Source: Pseudomonas muyukensis (GTDB lineage: Bacteria; Pseudomonadota; Gammaproteobacteria; Pseudomonadales; Pseudomonadaceae). From it: 64,000 nucleotides of DNA. Position numbers and translations under genes: made by a program. Under the pieces are notes generated by a model. That model was given only the letters and a program-made list of their open reading frames with translations, was not told the origin of the DNA and did not search any database. Location of the stretch: assembly GCF_019139535.1 (NCBI RefSeq), contig NZ_CP077073.1, positions 1,125,001 to 1,189,000 on the forward strand. Reading direction: 5' to 3'. Within the stretch, counting starts at the first letter, position 1, and each line of letters starts with the position of its first letter. This document shows positions 1-7,559 of this stretch, piece after piece.

Positions 1-506
1 AGATTGTCAGTTTTTCCATCTATGGCACCACCTTGCTGCTGCTCTACAGCATCTCCACCCTCTACCACAGCACCCGTGGCCGGGCGAAGCGGGTCATGCG
101 CAAGCTCGACCACCTGTCGATCTACCTGCTGATCGCCGGCAGCTACACCCCGTTCTGCCTGGTCAGCCTGCGTGGGCCCTGGGGCTGGAGCCTGTTCGGG
201 GTGGTCTGGGGGCTGGCGCTGATCGGCATGTTGCAGGAGATAAAACCACGCTCGGAGGCGCGGATCCTGTCGATCGTCATCTACGCGGTGATGGGCTGGA
301 TCGTGCTGGTGGCGGTCAAGCCGTTGCTGCACTCGCTCGGTACTGCCGGCTTTGTCTGGCTGGCCAGTGGCGGAGTGCTGTACACCGTGGGCATCATCTT
401 CTTCGCCCTCGACAGCCGCCTGCGCCACGCCCACGGCATCTGGCACCTGTTCGTCATCGCTGGCAGCCTGATGCACTTCGTGGCGGTGTCTTTCTACGTA
501 TCCTGA
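1..506 (+). CDS. Hemolysin III family (TrhA/YqfA-like) integral membrane protein, 5' truncated
   Basis: The open frame enters the window already in progress: codons from base 3 read I-V-S-F-S-I-Y-G before the first possible internal start. About 167 residues are visible, ending with TGA at 504-506. The motif LYSISTLYHS, followed by a basic stretch and further hydrophobic segments with conserved His residues near the C-terminus (HAHGIWHLFVIAG), is typical of the hemolysin III / PAQR-like family of seven-helix membrane proteins. Members lie in the inner membrane; their bacterial function is poorly defined and the name does not prove haemolytic activity. The start codon and first helix lie outside the window. 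Confidence 0.88.
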   Translation, partial: IVSFSIYGTTLLLLYSISTLYHSTRGRAKRVMRKLDHLSIYLLIAGSYTPFCLVSLRGPWGWSLFGVVWGLALIGMLQEIKPRSEARILSIVIYAVMGWIVLVAVKPLLHSLGTAGFVWLASGGVLYTVGIIFFALDSRLRHAHGIWHLFVIAGSLMHFVAVSFYVS

Positions 507-525
507 CCGGCCCCTCGCGGCCAGG

Positions 526-1125
526 TCAGTTGTAATCGCCCATCACGCAGCTGTTCGGGTGGCTCTGGCACAAGCGCTGGGTGGTTCTGAGGTGGTCATG
601 GAAGCGTTCGGCGTGCTCGCTCCACCAGTGCTCATTGAACCGCTGCAGGGTCTGGACGATGTGACCGCCTTGCGCAGGCGCTTCGGGGGTGGGGTCTGCC
701 TTGATCAGGGGCCAGAGGACGTTGAACTCGGCGATCAGTGCTTGCCGTGTGCTGTCGAGCGTGGCCGGGTCGGCAGCCGGGTGCTCGCGGTTGAAGTCCG
801 CCAGCGCCAGGCTGACGTACTGTTCCAGCACCGGCGGCGGCCTGAGCGCCTGGGCACCTGCGAGCAGCGTCGCGTGCAGCCCTGGGGTCAGCGCGTCGAT
901 GTAGCAGAAGCCAAAGTGCATCCTGGGTTTGCCGTCATGCCCGCGCTGCTTCATCGCGGCCTTGCACAGCGCGAGCTTTTGCTCGTGGGTCTGCACTTCA
1001 GGGCAGGGCGCGTCCGCTTTGCAGGGGGCCGGCCCGGGCCCCAGTGCCAGCGTGTTGCGCTCGAAAAACAGCAGGCCGGCCAGCACGCAAACGGCCAGGA
1101 ACCCAAGCAGGGTCAAGATCCTCAT
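526..1125 (-). CDS. Orphan protein with N-terminal membrane anchor or signal sequence, 199 aa
   Basis: Start chosen at ATG 1125 (MRILTLLGFLAVCVLAGLLF), preceded by a strong GGAAGGGG ribosome site; a longer reading frame exists upstream but lacks this signal. Residues 3-20 form one hydrophobic segment, so the rest is probably periplasmic. The mature part has six cysteines (for example PCKADAPCP and CQSHPNSC), suggesting disulfides, and an aromatic-rich FNEHWWSEHAERFHDH stretch. I do not recognise a family. It is the last of three minus-strand genes (bioA, rsmE, this one), but 144 bp separate it from rsmE, and the gap holds an operator-like palindrome at 1189-1206, so it may have its own promoter. 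Confidence 0.72.
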   Translation of the reverse strand: MRILTLLGFLAVCVLAGLLFFERNTLALGPGPAPCKADAPCPEVQTHEQKLALCKAAMKQRGHDGKPRMHFGFCYIDALTPGLHATLLAGAQALRPPPVLEQYVSLALADFNREHPAADPATLDSTRQALIAEFNVLWPLIKADPTPEAPAQGGHIVQTLQRFNEHWWSEHAERFHDHLRTTQRLCQSHPNSCVMGDYN

Positions 1126-1188
1126 CGCCACCCCTTCCGGAAGTTTTCCACAGTCGGGAAACCTTATGAGAGCGGCCTGCCGGGCGCT

Positions 1189-1206
1189 ACTGGCAAAACT
1201 GCCAGT
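1189..1206. promoter_or_regulatory. 18-bp near-palindrome, candidate operator
   Basis: The plus strand reads ACTGGCAAAACTGCCAGT. The outer ACTGGCA/TGCCAGT arms are perfect 7-bp complements around AAAC. It lies 64 bp upstream of the 199-aa orphan's start codon. Sixteen of 18 bases match the site at 4044-4061, which lies at the same distance from another orphan gene. It could alternatively be a weak hairpin after rsmE, but there is no U-run on either strand. Confidence 0.5.
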
Positions 1207-1269
1207 GGCTGTTTGGCATGAGTTTTTCGGAAAATTCCCAGCCAAACCCTGGCATAGGTGGCTGGCGGG

Positions 1270-1989
1270 TCAGAAATCTCCCCAAAGCTGCTGTGCCACC
1301 GACAGCGCCACCACCGGGGCTGTCTCGGTGCGCAGCACGCGGGGGCCAAGGCGCGCGGCATGGAAGCCAGCGGCCTTGGCCTGCTCGACCTCGGCGTCGC
1401 TGAGGCCGCCTTCGGGGCCGATCAGGAACGCCAGGTTGCCCGGTTGCGCGTGGCTGGTCAGCGGCGCCGCCACCGGATGCAAGACCAGCTTGAGGTCGGC
1501 CTCGGTGCTTTTCAGCCATTCGGCCAGGGTCACCGGCGGTTGGATCACCGGCAAGGTCGAGCGGCCGCATTGCTCACAGGCGCTGATCGCCACCTGGCGC
1601 CAGTGGGCCAGACGCTTGTCGGCGCGTTCGTCCTTCAGGCGCACCTCGCAGCGTTCACTGACGATCGGGGTGATCAGGTTGGCACCCAGTTCGGTGGCTT
1701 TCTGGATCGCCCAGTCCATGCGTTCGCCCCGGGACAAGCCCTGGCCGAGGTGGATATGCAGCGGCGACTCGGCAAGGCCTGGCAAGGCCTGGTCGAGTTG
1801 CACGCGCACGCTTTTCTTGCCCACCTCCAGCAGCTGGCCAAGGAACTCCTGGCCGCTGCCGTCGAACAATTGCACGGCGTCGCCGGCGGCCATGCGCAGC
1901 ACGCGGCCGATGTAGTGGGCCTGGGCCTCGGGCAGGTCGTGCTCGCCCAGGCCGAGTGGGGCGTCGATGAAGAAGCGGGACAGTCTCAT
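1270..1989 (-). CDS. rsmE: 16S rRNA (uracil-1498-N3)-methyltransferase RsmE
   Basis: The 239-aa protein has the usual length for RsmE. The N-terminal PUA-like half (MRLSRFFIDAPL, then HYIGRVLRMAAGDAVQLFDG) is followed by a SPOUT methyltransferase half with the knot signatures LITPIVSERCEVRLK, FLIGPEGGLSDAEV and RLGPRVLRTETAPVVAL. The family methylates N3 of U1498 in the small-subunit rRNA using S-adenosylmethionine. The gene sits 106 bp downstream of bioA on the same strand, with a palindromic repeat in between, so co-transcription is possible but not certain. Confidence 0.97.
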   Translation of the reverse strand: MRLSRFFIDAPLGLGEHDLPEAQAHYIGRVLRMAAGDAVQLFDGSGQEFLGQLLEVGKKSVRVQLDQALPGLAESPLHIHLGQGLSRGERMDWAIQKATELGANLITPIVSERCEVRLKDERADKRLAHWRQVAISACEQCGRSTLPVIQPPVTLAEWLKSTEADLKLVLHPVAAPLTSHAQPGNLAFLIGPEGGLSDAEVEQAKAAGFHAARLGPRVLRTETAPVVALSVAQQLWGDF

Positions 1990-2017
1990 GGTTCTACTCG
2001 GAATCTGTTGAGGGCAT

Positions 2018-2078
2018 CGTCCCTGCCGGGGCCGCTTCGCGGCCCTTGCGCGCCAGAAGGCCGCGCCTGCAGGGGACG
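2018..2078. repeat. REP-like inverted repeat between bioA and rsmE
   Basis: Outer arms CGTCCCTGC / GCAGGGGACG enclose a GGGCCGC-TTCGCGGCCC hairpin and the CCGCGCCTGCAGGG end that resembles the P. putida REP tail. It can form a stable stem in RNA after bioA. Confidence 0.65.
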
Positions 2079-2095
2079 GCGTAAAGGCATGGGGT

Positions 2096-3502
2096 TTAGC
2101 CCGGGTCGCGGAAGCCGGGGTAGAAATTGGCCGGCACCGCCACGCTGAGGCTATCGCGGGTGGCGATGTCGATGCCTTCGCTGGCCACCTCGGCGAGGAA
2201 ATCGATCTGCTCGGGGGTGATCACGTAGGGCGGCAGGAAGTACACCACGCTGCCCAGTGGGCGCAACAGCGCGCCACGGCTCAGGGCGTGCTCGAAGACC
2301 TTCAGGCCGCGGCGCTCCTGCCATGGGTAGGCGGCTTTGCTGGCCTTGTCCTGGACCATCTCGATGGCCAGGGCCATGCCGGTCTGGCGGATCTCGGCGA
2401 CATGGGCGTGCTCGGCCAGGTGCGCGGTGGCGCTGGCCATGCGCGCGGCCAGGGCCTGGTTGGCCTCGATCACGTTGTCTTGCGCGAAGATATCCAGGGT
2501 CGCCAGCGCCGCGGCGCAGGCCAGCGGGTTGCCGGTGTAGCTGTGCGAATGGAGGAAGGCGCGCAGGGTCGGGTAGTCGTCGTAGAAGGCCTGGTACACC
2601 TTGTCGGTGGTCAGGCAGGCCGCCAGCGGCAGGTAACCGCCGGTCAGGGCCTTGGACAGGCACAGGAAGTCCGGACGGATGCCGGCCTGTTCGCAGGCGA
2701 ACATCGTGCCGGTACGGCCGAAGCCCACGGCGATTTCGTCATGGATCAGGTGCACGTCGTAGCGGTCGCAGGCTTCGCGCAGCAGCTTGAGGTACACCGG
2801 ATGGTACATGCGCATGCCGCCGGCACCCTGGATCAGCGGCTCGACGATAACCGCCGAAATGGTCTCGTGGTGTTCGGCCAGGGTGTGTTCCATCGCGGCG
2901 AACAGGTTGCGCGAATGTTCTTCCCAGCCCATGCCTTCAGGGCGGTGGTAGCAGTCGGGGCTGGGCACCTTGATGGTGTCCAGCAGCAGGGCCTTGTAGG
3001 TCTCGGTGAACAACGGCACATCACCCACCGACATCGCGGCGATGGTTTCGCCGTGGTAGCTGTTGGTCAGGGTGACGAAGCGCTTCTTCTGCGGCTTTCC
3101 CGTGTTCTGCCAGTAGTGGAAGCTCATCTTCAGCGCCACTTCGATGCACGACGAGCCATTGTCGGCGTAGAACACCCGCTCCAGCCCGGCTGGCGTCATC
3201 GCTACCAGGCGCTCGGACAGTTCGATCGCCGGCTGGTGGCTGAAACCGGCGAGGATCACATGTTCGAGCTGGTCGACCTGGTCCTTGATGCGCTGGTTGA
3301 TCCGCGGGTTGGCGTGGCCGAACACGTTGACCCACCAGGAGCTGACGGCGTCCAGGTAGCGTTTGCCTTCGAAGTCCTCGAGCCAGACCCCTTTACCGCG
3401 TTTGATCGGGATCAGCGGCAGCTGTTCGTGGTCTTTCATCTGGGTGCAGGGGTGCCACAGGACCTTGAGGTCGCGTTGCATCCACTGATCGTTGAGGCCC
3501 AT
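2096..3502 (-). CDS. bioA: Adenosylmethionine-8-amino-7-oxononanoate aminotransferase (biotin synthesis)
   Basis: BioA converts 7-keto-8-aminopelargonate to 7,8-diaminopelargonate in biotin synthesis, using S-adenosylmethionine as amino donor and PLP as cofactor. The 468-aa protein is a class III aminotransferase. SSWWVNVFGHANPRI near residue 54 is the BioA-type substrate pocket, NGSSCIEVALKM binds PLP phosphate, HDE at 254-256 supplies the ring-nitrogen Asp, and Lys284 in LSKALTGGYLPLA is the Schiff-base lysine. No other bio genes are in the window, consistent with Pseudomonas, where bioA lies apart from bioBFHCD. It starts 72 bp downstream of the 135-aa orphan on the same strand. Confidence 0.96.
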   Translation of the reverse strand: MGLNDQWMQRDLKVLWHPCTQMKDHEQLPLIPIKRGKGVWLEDFEGKRYLDAVSSWWVNVFGHANPRINQRIKDQVDQLEHVILAGFSHQPAIELSERLVAMTPAGLERVFYADNGSSCIEVALKMSFHYWQNTGKPQKKRFVTLTNSYHGETIAAMSVGDVPLFTETYKALLLDTIKVPSPDCYHRPEGMGWEEHSRNLFAAMEHTLAEHHETISAVIVEPLIQGAGGMRMYHPVYLKLLREACDRYDVHLIHDEIAVGFGRTGTMFACEQAGIRPDFLCLSKALTGGYLPLAACLTTDKVYQAFYDDYPTLRAFLHSHSYTGNPLACAAALATLDIFAQDNVIEANQALAARMASATAHLAEHAHVAEIRQTGMALAIEMVQDKASKAAYPWQERRGLKVFEHALSRGALLRPLGSVVYFLPPYVITPEQIDFLAEVASEGIDIATRDSLSVAVPANFYPGFRDPG

Positions 3503-3574
3503 GGGCTTTGCTCCTGGCGTTACGGCGAGTTTGACCGCGTAAGCCTAAGCAAAGCCGGGGGGCAGGACAACCGC

Positions 3575-3982
3575 TCAGTGCAGGCGCAGCGGTGACCATC
3601 GCAGGGCGCGCAGGTGCACGGTCGAATGCGGGCCGGTGGAGAGGGTCAGGCTGCACAGCGGGCTGGAGCGTTCATGCAGGTGGTGGCCGAACTGGGTGGG
3701 GCTGGGGACAAAGACATTGTCGCCGTCAAAAAAGGTCAGCCAGTAGGCATGCACGACTTGCCTGCCAAACCGGCAGATTTGCGTATCCAGCGATAGATCG
3801 TGCACGGGGCGGCAGAAGTCGATGGTGACGTCGCATTCACCGGTAAGCGTCAGCTGAACGGCGCGTTCATCCTGCGCTGTCAGGTAGTGCGACCATTGCA
3901 CATCCCCTTGCGTCGAGATCTTCCAGCCCGTCGAGCGGTTCCAGTCATGGCTTGGCGACAAGGCGTACGCGGTATGGCTCAT
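3575..3982 (-). CDS. Orphan soluble protein, 135 aa, upstream of bioA
   Basis: Start placed at ATG 3982 (MSHTAYALSPSHDW); an in-frame TTG at 4051 would add 23 residues but falls inside the candidate operator. No good Shine-Dalgarno precedes ATG 3982, so the start is uncertain. No signal peptide or membrane helix is visible. The protein is rich in aromatic, His and Ser/Thr residues (WSHYLTAQDERAVQLTLTGE, AYWLTFFDGDNVFVPSPTQFGHHLHE) with a predicted beta-rich pattern; I do not recognise a family. It may share a transcript with bioA (72-bp gap). A near-palindrome at 4044-4061 lies 62 bp upstream of the start. Confidence 0.7.
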   Translation of the reverse strand: MSHTAYALSPSHDWNRSTGWKISTQGDVQWSHYLTAQDERAVQLTLTGECDVTIDFCRPVHDLSLDTQICRFGRQVVHAYWLTFFDGDNVFVPSPTQFGHHLHERSSPLCSLTLSTGPHSTVHLRALRWSPLRLH

Positions 3983-4043
3983 GGAGAAGCGTCCGATGCT
4001 GCTGAGTCCTTGCCCAGATTGCTGGCCAAGCGCTGAGTGGGCA

Positions 4044-4061
4044 ACTGGCAAAATTACCAGT
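4044..4061. promoter_or_regulatory. 18-bp palindrome, candidate operator (second copy)
   Basis: The plus strand reads ACTGGCAAAATTACCAGT, inside a longer dyad with outer arms GGCAACTGG / CCAGTTGCC (reverse strand reading). It matches 1189-1206 at 16 of 18 positions. It lies between the divergent 135-aa orphan (start 62 bp away) and the amine-oxidase-like gene (start 123 bp away), so it could serve either. Confidence 0.55.
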
Positions 4062-4183
4062 TGCCAAAAGCACTTGATGTCACTGCGCTGGCAGGGTCTG
4101 CGAGGGTGACGTATTCTTAACGCATCTCTGCCGGGGCGTTCTTCCCCGATTTTTCTGTCGTTCTACAACCGGAGTTCGCCATC

Positions 4184-6004
4184 ATGGCTGCTGCTTGGGT
4201 GCGCCTGTGCGCGTTGGTATTGATTGGTGTGTCCAGCGGTGCCGCGCTGGCCAAGGACAAGACGGCGATCGTCGTCGGTGGTGGCCTGGCGGGCCTGACG
4301 GCGGCCTATGAGCTGCAGAGCAAGGGCTGGCAGGTGACCCTGCTGGAGGCCAAGTCGGGCATGGGCGGGCGTTCGGGCCTGGCCACCAGCGAATGGATCG
4401 GCAACGACAAGACCCAGCCGGTGCTCAACCGGTATCTGCAGCAGTTCAAGGTTGCCACCCTGCCGGCGCCGGAGTTCGTGCGGACCCCCGGCTACCTGAT
4501 CGACGGCGAGTACTTCAGCGCCGCCGACCTGACCGCCAAGCAGCCCGCCACCGCCGAGGCGCTCAAGCGCTACGAGAAGACCCTCGACGACCTCGCCCGC
4601 TCGATCGACGACCCGCTCAACCCGGCGGCCAACAGCACCTTGTTCGCCCTCGACCAGATGAACGTCTCCACCTGGCTCGACAAGCTGCAATTGCCCGCCA
4701 CCGCCCGTCAGCTGGTCAACCAGCAGATCCGTACCCGCTATGACGAGCCGTCGCGCCTGTCGCTGCTGTACTTCGCCCAGCAGAACCGCGTCTACCGCAA
4801 TGTCAGCGACCGTGACCTGCGCGCCGCGCGCCTGCCCGGCGGCAGCCCGGTGCTGGCCCAGGCCTTCGTCAAGCAGTTGAAGACCATCAAGACCAGCTCG
4901 CCGGTCACCGCCATCGTCCAGGACAAGGATGGCGTAACCGTCAAGGTCGGCGCGGTGGGCTACCAGGCCGATTACCTGGTCATGGCCGTGCCCCTACGCG
5001 CGCTGGCCAAGATCCAGATGACCCCGGGCCTGGACAACCAGCACCTGGCGGCGCTCAAAGGCACCAACTACGGCTGGCGCGACCAGCTGATGCTCAAGTT
5101 CAAGAACCCTGTGTGGGAAAGCCGTGCGCGGATGTCCGGTGAAATCTTCAGCAACACCGGCCTGGGCATGCTGTGGATCGAGCCTGCGCTCAAGGGCGGG
5201 GCCAACGTGGTGATCAACCTGTCTGGCGACAACGCTCGCCTGTTGCAGGCCTTCGGTGACAAGCAGATGGTCGACCAGGTGCTGATCCGCCTGCATGCCT
5301 TCTACCCGCAGGCCCGGGGCGCCTTCACCGGCTACGAGGTGCGTCGCTACAGCACCGACGCCGGCATGGGCGGTGCCTACCTGGCCTTCGGCCCAGGGCA
5401 GATCAGCAAGTACTGGCGCCTGTGGGAGCGCCCGGTGCAGCGCATCGCGTTCGCCGGCGAGCACACCGATGCGTTGTACCCCGGTACCCTCGAAGGTGCC
5501 CTGCGCAGTGGCCAGCGCGCCGCCGGGCAGGTCCAGGAACTGGCCGCGGGCAAGTCGTTCGACCCGGTCAAGGCCGCACCGGTAGCGGCGGCGGCAGCAG
5601 CGAAAGACCAGGGCGGGTTCTTCTCCAAGCTGTTCGGCGGCTCTGCCGACAAGGCGCCGGCCAAGGCCGAGGCGGCGAAAGCCGAAGCGGCCAAGGATGA
5701 CAAGCCGGGCTTCTTCTCGCGTCTGTTCGGCGCGAGCGACAAGCCCGAGGTCAAGGCCGCACCGATCGCCAAGGCCGAAGAGCTCGCGCCGGCACCTGCC
5801 GCGGCGCCTGCGCCCGTAGCCCCGGCGCCGGTGGCCAAGGAGCAACCGGCCAAGGTCGCGCCGGCCAAACCTGCTGCCGCGCATAAACCGGCGGCCAAGC
5901 CTGTGCATAAACCTGCGGCCAAGCCCGCACCGGTGAAAAAGGCCACGGCCAAGGGTGAGCCTGCCAAGAAAGCGGTGGTCAACACCCAGGCCAAGGCCAA
6001 CTGA
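4184..6004 (+). CDS. Exported FAD-dependent amine-oxidase-like protein with low-complexity C-terminal tail
   Basis: Residues 1-23 form a signal peptide (MAAAWVRLCALVLIGVSSGAALA), followed at once by a Rossmann FAD site, VVGGGLAGLTAAYEL, and the GG-motif EAKSGMGGRSG. A C-terminal FAD-binding motif, RIAFAGEHTDALYPGTLEGA, closes the catalytic domain near residue 445. This is the flavin monoamine oxidase / protoporphyrinogen-oxidase-like fold; the substrate cannot be told. The last ~140 residues are an Ala/Lys/Pro tail carrying two short near-repeats, GGFFSKLFGGSADK and PGFFSRLFGASDKP. The start ATG has a CCGGAG site upstream. Acting in the periplasm fits its neighbours: cytochrome b561 and YceI follow. 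Confidence 0.82.
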   Translation: MAAAWVRLCALVLIGVSSGAALAKDKTAIVVGGGLAGLTAAYELQSKGWQVTLLEAKSGMGGRSGLATSEWIGNDKTQPVLNRYLQQFKVATLPAPEFVRTPGYLIDGEYFSAADLTAKQPATAEALKRYEKTLDDLARSIDDPLNPAANSTLFALDQMNVSTWLDKLQLPATARQLVNQQIRTRYDEPSRLSLLYFAQQNRVYRNVSDRDLRAARLPGGSPVLAQAFVKQLKTIKTSSPVTAIVQDKDGVTVKVGAVGYQADYLVMAVPLRALAKIQMTPGLDNQHLAALKGTNYGWRDQLMLKFKNPVWESRARMSGEIFSNTGLGMLWIEPALKGGANVVINLSGDNARLLQAFGDKQMVDQVLIRLHAFYPQARGAFTGYEVRRYSTDAGMGGAYLAFGPGQISKYWRLWERPVQRIAFAGEHTDALYPGTLEGALRSGQRAAGQVQELAAGKSFDPVKAAPVAAAAAAKDQGGFFSKLFGGSADKAPAKAEAAKAEAAKDDKPGFFSRLFGASDKPEVKAAPIAKAEELAPAPAAAPAPVAPAPVAKEQPAKVAPAKPAAAHKPAAKPVHKPAAKPAPVKKATAKGEPAKKAVVNTQAKAN

Positions 6005-6016
6005 TCGATAGCGGCC

Positions 6017-6070
6017 CTCGCGGGCCAGCCCGCTCCCATGGCCACAGGTGGGGGCGGGCTGGCCTCGCGA
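6017..6070. repeat. REP-like inverted repeat (CCCGCTCCCA subtype)
   Basis: CGCGGGCCAGCCCGCTCCCA is opposed by TGGGGGCGGGCTGGCCTCGCG, giving an imperfect stem immediately after the amine-oxidase gene. The subtype differs from the commoner GTAGGAGCGGCC element and recurs at 51531-51592. Confidence 0.7.
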
Positions 6071-6238
6071 TCAGATCCTGGCATCTCCTCTTTGAGCGTC
6101 TATCGTTAATGTTTCCTTAATGGGAAGCTTGCAGACTTCATATCGGATTTCTCGATCATCCGAAGCAGTTTTTTCCGCTTTTATTCGATACGTTAGCCGC
6201 TAGTCTTGTGCACAGCTTTCACGGGGAAATACGCCAAC

Positions 6239-6790
6239 ATGCAACTGCGCAATTCATCTTCTCGCTATGGCTTGGTCAGCATCATCCTGCACTGGGGCGT
6301 GGCGCTGGCAGTCTTCGGCCTGTTCGGCCTCGGGCTGTGGATGGTCGGCCTGGACTACTACAACCCATGGCGCAAGTCCGGCCCTGATCTGCACAAGAGC
6401 ATTGGCCTGGTGTTGTTGGCGGTGATGGTGCTGCGCGTGCTGTGGCGTTTCATCAGCCCACCGCCACCGGCGCCGGCCAACCACGGCAAGGCCACCCGCC
6501 TGGCCGCCAAGCTGGGGCACCTGGCGCTGTACCTGGGCTTGTTCGCGGTCATGGCCGCGGGCTACCTGATCTCCACCGCCGACGGTGTGGGCATCCCGGT
6601 GTTCGGCTTGTTCGAGGTGCCTGCGCTGGTCAGTGACCTGCCTGACCAGGCCGATACCGCTGGCGTCATCCACTTGTGGCTGGCCTGGGGCCTGGTGATT
6701 TTCGCCGTGCTGCACGCCCTGGCCGCCATCAAGCACCATTTCATCGACCGTGACGCGACCCTCACCCGCATGCTGGGCCGCAAAGCTTGA
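6239..6790 (+). CDS. Cytochrome b561 family protein
   Basis: The 183-aa protein has four hydrophobic helices (about residues 10-32, 50-70, 88-108, 140-162). It shows the family signature [17 protein letters not shown], with a haem-ligand His, [20 protein letters not shown], and a C-terminal [24 protein letters not shown]. These di-haem inner-membrane proteins pass electrons between quinol and periplasmic partners. Start taken at ATG 6239, behind a GGGGAAA site, rather than an earlier ATG 33 bp upstream. The 234-bp gap upstream holds a REP-like repeat and AT-richer sequence likely to contain the promoter. yceI follows after 34 bp, and the cytochrome b561-yceI pairing is common, so an operon is likely. 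Confidence 0.93.
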   Translation: MQLRNSSSRYGLVSIILHWGVALAVFGLFGLGLWMVGLDYYNPWRKSGPDLHKSIGLVLLAVMVLRVLWRFISPPPPAPANHGKATRLAAKLGHLALYLGLFAVMAAGYLISTADGVGIPVFGLFEVPALVSDLPDQADTAGVIHLWLAWGLVIFAVLHALAAIKHHFIDRDATLTRMLGRKA

Positions 6791-6824
6791 CTCTCAACCT
6801 CAATTGCAAAGGAAGGAAGTAAGG

Positions 6825-7403
6825 ATGTTGAAAAAGACTTTTGCCGCTCTGGCGCTCGGTACCGCTCTGATCTCTGCTGGCCAGGCCATGGCTGCCGAGT
6901 ACAAGATCGACAAGGAAGGCCAGCACGCCTTCGTGGACTGGAAGATCAGCCACCTGGGCTACAGCTTCATCCACGGCACCTTCAAGGATTTCGACGGCAA
7001 CTTCACCTGGGACAGCGCCAAGCCCGAGGCCAGCAAGATCAGCGTCGACCTGAAGACTGCCAGCCTGTGGTCCAATCACGCCGAGCGTGACAAGCACATC
7101 GCCAGTAAAGACTTCCTCGATGTGAAGAAGTACCCGGATGCCAAGTTCGTCTCCACCAGCGTCAAGTCGACCGGTGAGAAGACCGCCGACGTGACCGGTG
7201 ACCTGACCCTGCACGGCGTGACCAAGCCGGTCACCTTCAAGGCTGTGTTCAACGGCGAGGGCAAGGACCCGTGGGGCGGCGAGCGCGCCGGCTTCAACGC
7301 CAAGACCACGCTGAACCTGAACGACTTCGGGATCAAGGGCCCAGGCCCGACTTCGCAAACCCTGGACCTGGATATCAGTGTCGAAGGCGTGAAGCAGAAG
7401 TAA
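6825..7403 (+). CDS. yceI: YceI family periplasmic protein
   Basis: The 192-aa protein opens with a signal peptide, [24 protein letters not shown], with cleavage after AMA, and continues as the YceI beta-barrel: [28 protein letters not shown], then [20 protein letters not shown] and [10 protein letters not shown]. YceI proteins bind polyisoprenoid or other amphiphilic ligands in the periplasm; the exact role here is unknown. The start is set by a strong GGAAGGAAGTAAGG ribosome site. It sits 34 bp after the cytochrome b561 gene and is followed by a long REP pair. Confidence 0.95.
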   Translation: MLKKTFAALALGTALISAGQAMAAEYKIDKEGQHAFVDWKISHLGYSFIHGTFKDFDGNFTWDSAKPEASKISVDLKTASLWSNHAERDKHIASKDFLDVKKYPDAKFVSTSVKSTGEKTADVTGDLTLHGVTKPVTFKAVFNGEGKDPWGGERAGFNAKTTLNLNDFGIKGPGPTSQTLDLDISVEGVKQK

Positions 7404-7421
7404 TCCGCGTTAGTTGAACGA

Positions 7422-7551
7422 CCGAGGGGCCGCTACGCGGCCCTTTCGCGGCACAAGGCCGCTCCTACGAGTTCAGCGCAGCCCTTTGGCGCAGCGCAGT
7501 ACCGGTAGGAGCGGCCTTGTGCCGCGAAAGGGCTGCATAGCAGCCCCTCGG
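7422..7551. repeat. REP pair (convergent) between yceI and rhlE
   Basis: CCGAGGGGCCGCTACGCGG... and its reverse complement on the right side flank CGCGGCACAAGGCCGCTCCTAC. The two REP units face each other around a 40-bp centre. It sits at the shared 3' ends of two convergent genes and may end transcription from both sides. Confidence 0.85.
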
Positions 7552-7559
7552 TGTTTCAA

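Noticed and set aside
1189..1206. An intrinsic terminator of rsmE
   Set aside because: It has a stem but no U-run on the minus strand, and the near-identical copy at 4044-4061 is not at a gene end, which favours a protein-binding site.
3983..4051. A longer start (TTG 4051) for the 135-aa orphan
   Set aside because: It lies inside the candidate operator and lacks a ribosome site; residues added do not look like a signal or conserved domain. ATG 3982 is kept with reservation.
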